NCBI RefSeq assembly: GCF_000379425.1
Contig: NZ_KB902192.1
Coordinates: 1 to 36,931 of the forward strand
Source: Corynebacterium lubricantis DSM 45231
Lineage (GTDB): Bacteria > Actinomycetota > Actinomycetes > Mycobacteriales > Mycobacteriaceae
Direction: 5' to 3'
DNA length: 36,931 nt
The first letter of the stretch is position 1. The number at the start of each line of letters is the position of its first letter. A program made the position numbers and the translations under genes. This document shows, one piece after another, positions 33,480 to 36,931 of the stretch. The notes beneath the pieces are model-generated. The model did not search any database, was not told the DNA's origin, and was given only the letters and a program-made list of their open reading frames with translations.

Positions 33480-35042
33480 ATGTACGCCTACACCGCAGCC
33501 CAGATCCGTGCAGCCGAGAAACCCCTGTTAGACGCACAGGATTCAACCGATCAGCTGATGCAAGCCGCAGCTCATGCAGTGTTCGAAGCCGCAGAGACGA
33601 TGCTTGCGTGGCCCACTTCGGGTGCGCCCAATCCTGAGTGCAATCGCACCCTGCTTCTTGTTGGTCCAGGTGGCAACGGCGGCGACGCGCTCTACGCCGG
33701 AGCCGAGCTCGCCTTGCACGGCTACCCCGTCGATGCGTGGCTGATCACCGGCACAGCCCACGAGCCGGCACTGACCGCATTCAAGAATGCAGGGGGCACG
33801 CTTACCGACGATCCACTTAGTGACTCAACCACTTTGTACAGGCTCACCATCGACGGGATGTTCGGCATCGGAGGCCGGGGCGGGCTGTCGCTTGAAGTGG
33901 GCAATCTCTTAGAAGTATTAGAGGTGTACACGGATATTCTTGCCGTGGATGTACCCAGCGGAGTGGACGCTGATTCCGGCGAGGTGTCTGATATCTACGT
34001 CACCGCAGACGTCACAGTGACGTTTGGGGGATGGCGCCTTGCCCACGGGCTTGCACCCGAATGTGGCGAGCAGCTGCTTGCGGATGTGGGGATTCCGGGA
34101 CGCACAATTTCCGACGAGTTACAGGCGCAAAACAACCGAGGCGAACTGACCCAGATTCACCGCGCGACGCACGCTGAGCACCAGTGGCCCGCGAGTCTCA
34201 CCCGGTTGGAAGCGGCTCGGATTTCCGGAAGCGCCCCTGGCCCTTATGACAATAAGTACACCGGCGGCGTGGTAGGCATCTGCGCCGGTAGCGGAAAGTA
34301 TCCCGGCGCGGCCATCCTTTCCACGGCTGGTGCGGTCAAGGCGACACCGGGCATGGTGCGCTACGCCGGACCGCAGGCCCTCGAGGTGGTGCGCGCGCAT
34401 CCCGAGGTTGTGGCCACCGACTCCATCGCGGAAGCAGGTCGGGTACAGGTCTGGGTTTACGGACCAGGTGCTGGCACCGATGACCCCAGCGACCTGCGCG
34501 AGCTTTTAAATACTGACACGGATCTCATCATCGACGCAGATGGGTTGACGTTGTTTGCGGAAAACGAGGTGCTGCGGCAGCTCGTCGTGAAGCGAAATGC
34601 TGTGACCGTTCTGACGCCGCACGACGGTGAGTTCGCGCGGCTGCGCGAGGCGATGGGATTGGAGGAGTCGAATAGGTTGGCCGAGACGAAGGAGCTGGCA
34701 GCAACTTTAGGGTGTGCCATGGTGCGCAAGGGGCGCGCGACGATTATTGTGTCCCAGCCGTCGGAGGCAGTTGAGGTCGTGGACACTGGAAATTCCTGGG
34801 CGGCGACTCCCGGATCCGGCGACGTACTGGCCGGATTAATGGGAGCCAGGCTGGCACGGGACGTGGCCAAATCCTCCCCGGGTGCGAGCTACGGACTCGC
34901 GGATTCGGTGCAGGTCCATGCGCAGGCGGCGCAACTGGCGGCGCGCACAGAATACGGGGAGGAATCCACCTCTGCCTCCGCAATCGCGGAACAAATCCCT
35001 GCCGCGACCGCGAAATTGGTTCAGCCGTTTCGTCGGTTCTGA
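33480..35042 (+). CDS. nnr: Bifunctional NAD(P)HX epimerase/dehydratase
   Basis: A 520-aa metabolite-repair enzyme. The N-terminal YjeF_N domain (about 1-215; VGPGGNGGDALYAGAEL, AVDVPSGVDADSGE) epimerises damaged hydrated NAD(P)H. The C-terminal ribokinase-like domain (about 225-520; IIDADGLTLFAEN, TPHDGEFARL, NSWAATPGSGDVLAG) dehydrates it with ATP or ADP. ATG 33480 lies 7 nt after a TACAAT -10 box (33467-33472), so it is leaderless. The 3' end overlaps the convergent YwaF-like gene by 22 bp. Confidence 0.93.
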   Translation: MYAYTAAQIRAAEKPLLDAQDSTDQLMQAAAHAVFEAAETMLAWPTSGAPNPECNRTLLLVGPGGNGGDALYAGAELALHGYPVDAWLITGTAHEPALTAFKNAGGTLTDDPLSDSTTLYRLTIDGMFGIGGRGGLSLEVGNLLEVLEVYTDILAVDVPSGVDADSGEVSDIYVTADVTVTFGGWRLAHGLAPECGEQLLADVGIPGRTISDELQAQNNRGELTQIHRATHAEHQWPASLTRLEAARISGSAPGPYDNKYTGGVVGICAGSGKYPGAAILSTAGAVKATPGMVRYAGPQALEVVRAHPEVVATDSIAEAGRVQVWVYGPGAGTDDPSDLRELLNTDTDLIIDADGLTLFAENEVLRQLVVKRNAVTVLTPHDGEFARLREAMGLEESNRLAETKELAATLGCAMVRKGRATIIVSQPSEAVEVVDTGNSWAATPGSGDVLAGLMGARLARDVAKSSPGASYGLADSVQVHAQAAQLAARTEYGEESTSASAIAEQIPAATAKLVQPFRRF

Positions 35043-35755
35043 GGCCAGATCCAGGTCATCCCCGCCCACGCTGCGGGGAGCACTCCGGCGAGCAGCACGA
35101 TGTACCACGGCCACTTCGGCAAGATATCCAGAATGGAGACCCCGCGGGATTTACGCGCTAGGAAGCCGTAATTGCCGCCGGTGATCTTGTTCATCACGCC
35201 GGCGAAGGCTGCCCAGGCCACGGTGATACCGACCGTGATGCGCCAATCTTTCCAATTCGGGCGGTAGTCCATACCGAAGGTGAGCACGACTGGCACTACG
35301 AGAGCCATGGCGTGGAAGAACCAGTACGCGACTTCTTGGAATTTGCGATTGTCCAGCACGTAGGCCATGTCCGGGGTAAGCAGCGCCATCGAGTTGAGCA
35401 ACGTGCCCCAGTAATAGGACAGCGCGGAGGCCGTCGGGTTGCCTGCCACGGCGAATGGGGTGGCCATGCGGAGGAAATCGGACACGTGGAAAGGCGCGGT
35501 TTCGTCCCACACGATGCGCTTTGGGTGCAAAACGTAGGCGTAGTAAGCAACCACCAGCACACCGAGGATCCACGCGCAGATCTGTCGCGTCGCCTTCACC
35601 ACGTTGTTGGGAAGTTTACGCACCGCGACGACCAGAATCCCTGAGATGATGATCAGTAAGACCAGGACCGTAAAATGGGTCCGATCGAACTGAGTGATGG
35701 TGGGATACGAGCGCTTCGTGTGTCTCGACGTCCAGTTAGGTGGTTGGTAAGGCAC
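35021..35755 (-). CDS. YwaF/TIGR02206-like membrane protein
   Basis: A 244-aa membrane protein with about six to seven helices. It fits the YwaF-like family: FHVSDFLRMATPFAVAGN, SYYWGTLLNSMALLTPD, EVAYWFFHAMALVVPVVLTFG and AFAGVMNKITGGNYGFLARK. No function is known for the family. The start is GTG 35755 without a clear ribosome binding site. The gene's end overlaps nnr, and the upstream α/β-hydrolase gene ends 48 bp before its start, so the two may be an operon. Confidence 0.85.
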   Translation of the reverse strand: MPYQPPNWTSRHTKRSYPTITQFDRTHFTVLVLLIIISGILVVAVRKLPNNVVKATRQICAWILGVLVVAYYAYVLHPKRIVWDETAPFHVSDFLRMATPFAVAGNPTASALSYYWGTLLNSMALLTPDMAYVLDNRKFQEVAYWFFHAMALVVPVVLTFGMDYRPNWKDWRITVGITVAWAAFAGVMNKITGGNYGFLARKSRGVSILDILPKWPWYIVLLAGVLPAAWAGMTWIWPQNRRNG

Positions 35756-35803
35756 AGATTCACTCTAACGAAACTTTTTGGTTGTGGCGAAGCGGGGCTG
35801 CGG

Positions 35804-36658
35804 CTAGTCCGTTTTGGAAACTAGCTCCTCTGTGAAGAGCTTCTCCCAGAGCTTCTCGCGCCCGCGATAGTACAAACCCATGTGCCCTATCTTCTCCTCG
35901 CCAAGGTCCTGGGGCTCCAAGCGGAGGTGCCTAATCTCTGTGCCGGAATAGTAGCTTTCCAGATGCGCACTGGCCTTGGCAGACATGACGTCGTCGTCAG
36001 TAAAGGTCAGCGTTGTAATTGGCACTTTCACGTTGGCGAAGGTTTGGCGATGCTCCGGCATATCGTCCAGCATGTAGCCAGGCAGGCGACACCATTTGCC
36101 CCACTGCGTCATCACGGGGCCCGGAATATCCCCCAGGATCTTGAGTTTCTTTCCCGGGAAGTAGCCCTTGAGCTTGACCGACACCGGCGCGATCACCCAC
36201 CACAACAACGGGGTAATAAAAAGGTTGGGCGGATCGCTGAGCCGCCAGTAGCCCGTGCCCCCACACGTGAAAATGGCCTTGTCCACTTTGTGATGATCCG
36301 TAAATGCAAAGACCTGCGTGCCCAAACTGTGTCCGATCCACGTCAGCGGCAATCCCTCAGCGTCCTCGGCCACGAAGTCCACCACTGTTTTGGCATCCTG
36401 AGTCCAGGTCATGAAATCCGCTTTCACCTCCTTGAGCGGAGTACGCGCTGACTCGCCATACCCCTGATAATCGAACATATAGGTGCGATAGCCCTGCTCC
36501 ACCAACCACTGCGCGAAGGCATCATAAAACCTGGCTTTGGTAGCAATGGCCGGGGCGATCAGCACCGCTCCGCGTGGTGCAGTGTCAGGGTCGCGTCGCG
36601 TGACGACGGTCGGCTCACCATTTTCCGCGGTGAGCGTGAATTTTTCCGATTGATGCAT
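35804..36658 (-). CDS. Alpha/beta hydrolase
   Basis: A 284-aa serine hydrolase, cytoplasmic (no signal peptide). The nucleophile elbow GHSLG has Ser111; YMFDYQGYGES is the strand before it. The Asp (TFTDDDVMS) and His (IGHMGLY) triad members follow in order. It resembles the COG4757-type predicted hydrolases. The substrate is unknown. The ATG at 36658 has no strong ribosome binding site. Confidence 0.88.
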   Translation of the reverse strand: MHQSEKFTLTAENGEPTVVTRRDPDTAPRGAVLIAPAIATKARFYDAFAQWLVEQGYRTYMFDYQGYGESARTPLKEVKADFMTWTQDAKTVVDFVAEDAEGLPLTWIGHSLGTQVFAFTDHHKVDKAIFTCGGTGYWRLSDPPNLFITPLLWWVIAPVSVKLKGYFPGKKLKILGDIPGPVMTQWGKWCRLPGYMLDDMPEHRQTFANVKVPITTLTFTDDDVMSAKASAHLESYYSGTEIRHLRLEPQDLGEEKIGHMGLYYRGREKLWEKLFTEELVSKTD

Positions 36659-36709
36659 GACTATCCTGTCGAAGTTGGTCCAGTGCCGCTACGAATTATC
36701 ATTCGTTAT

Positions 36710-36725
36710 TGTGGTGTAGATTACA
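36710..36725. promoter_or_regulatory. Weak GlxR-like site
   Basis: TGTGGTGTAGATTACA matches TGTGA-N6-TCACA except for one base in each half. The 9-mer TGTGGTGTA recurs at 36801-36809. It lies in the 248-bp divergent gap between the hydrolase and the gene at 36907; otherwise this gap holds nothing I can name. Confidence 0.3.
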
Positions 36726-36906
36726 TCTTTTGGACCCTGGGATCTACCCCGAGCAGAACTAGCTACTGAAGCACGATCTTGCTTGGGTTGCGTCCAATAG
36801 TGTGGTGTACAGCTACCGCCTGGTGAACCCCCCCTGCCGACCAGCAAGGAGACCACCGCGGTACCTTTCGACTCAGCTCCTACACATCCTCGAAAGGACA
36901 CCAACG

Positions 36907-36931
36907 ATGGCCTCCGCGCCCAATCATATCG
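36907..36931 (+). CDS. Start of a gene cut by the window end
   Basis: ATG 36907 with GAAAGGA 8-14 nt upstream begins an open frame (MASAPNHI) that runs off the window. Eight codons are too few to identify it. Confidence 0.55.

Overview
The window is a piece of an actinobacterial chromosome, almost certainly Corynebacterium. Evidence: the ponA – GT87-type membrane protein – rpsF – ssb – rplI block, preceded by a DUF5318 gene and ino1, is the actinobacterial arrangement. The dnaB gene, the aceB/aceA pair with GlxR- and RamB-like sites, GTG starts and apparently leaderless mRNAs fit Corynebacterium. I see no phage, transposon or CRISPR array; nearly all of it is core genome with a few accessory items.

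Layout. 1-460: minus-strand promoter and leader that look like the start of an rRNA operon lying to the left. 462-2391: a solitary small GntR regulator and a divergent NYN-domain gene broken by a frameshift at a C6 tract. 2486-3939: PspA-like protein and thioredoxin (minus). 4042-10203: a stress and copper block on the plus strand. It holds an HMA-fold protein without cysteines, pirin, a small GNAT, an AhpD-like protein, the CopZ chaperone, the CopA ATPase and an MFS transporter. copZ and copA each carry a CsoR-type operator inside the promoter. 10305-12181: a 65-aa orphan protein and dnaB (minus). 12300-12400: four perfect DnaA boxes. 12608-14047: two tandem paralogous ABC/SMC-like ATPases. 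14157-20358: rplI, ssb, rpsF, a 66-aa membrane protein, a GT87-like protein, ponA and DUF5318, all minus. 20480-23606: ino1, MarR regulator, tandem universal stress protein and a small membrane protein (plus). 23616-27574: trhO, a luciferase-like oxidoreductase, an Imm51-like protein and a DUF1846 protein. 27693-31668: malate synthase G and isocitrate lyase, divergent, the glyoxylate shunt. 31806-36658: RraA-like protein, Nei-type glycosylase, an orphan Phd/YefM antitoxin under a 26-bp palindrome, NAD(P)HX repair enzyme, a YwaF-like membrane protein and an α/β-hydrolase. 36907: start of a gene that runs off the window.

How parts work together. CopZ hands Cu(I) to CopA, and a CsoR repressor encoded elsewhere probably controls both. 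AceB and AceA form the glyoxylate bypass; the 475-bp gap between them carries carbon-source control sites. SSB and DnaB are replication proteins, and the DnaA boxes beside dnaB suggest DnaA feedback or titration there. PonA, the GT87-like protein and Ino1 serve the mycolate-type envelope. Best leads for something undescribed: the tandem ATPase pair beside the DnaA-box cluster, the cysteine-less CopZ paralogue, the orphan antitoxin, and the NYN gene frameshift.
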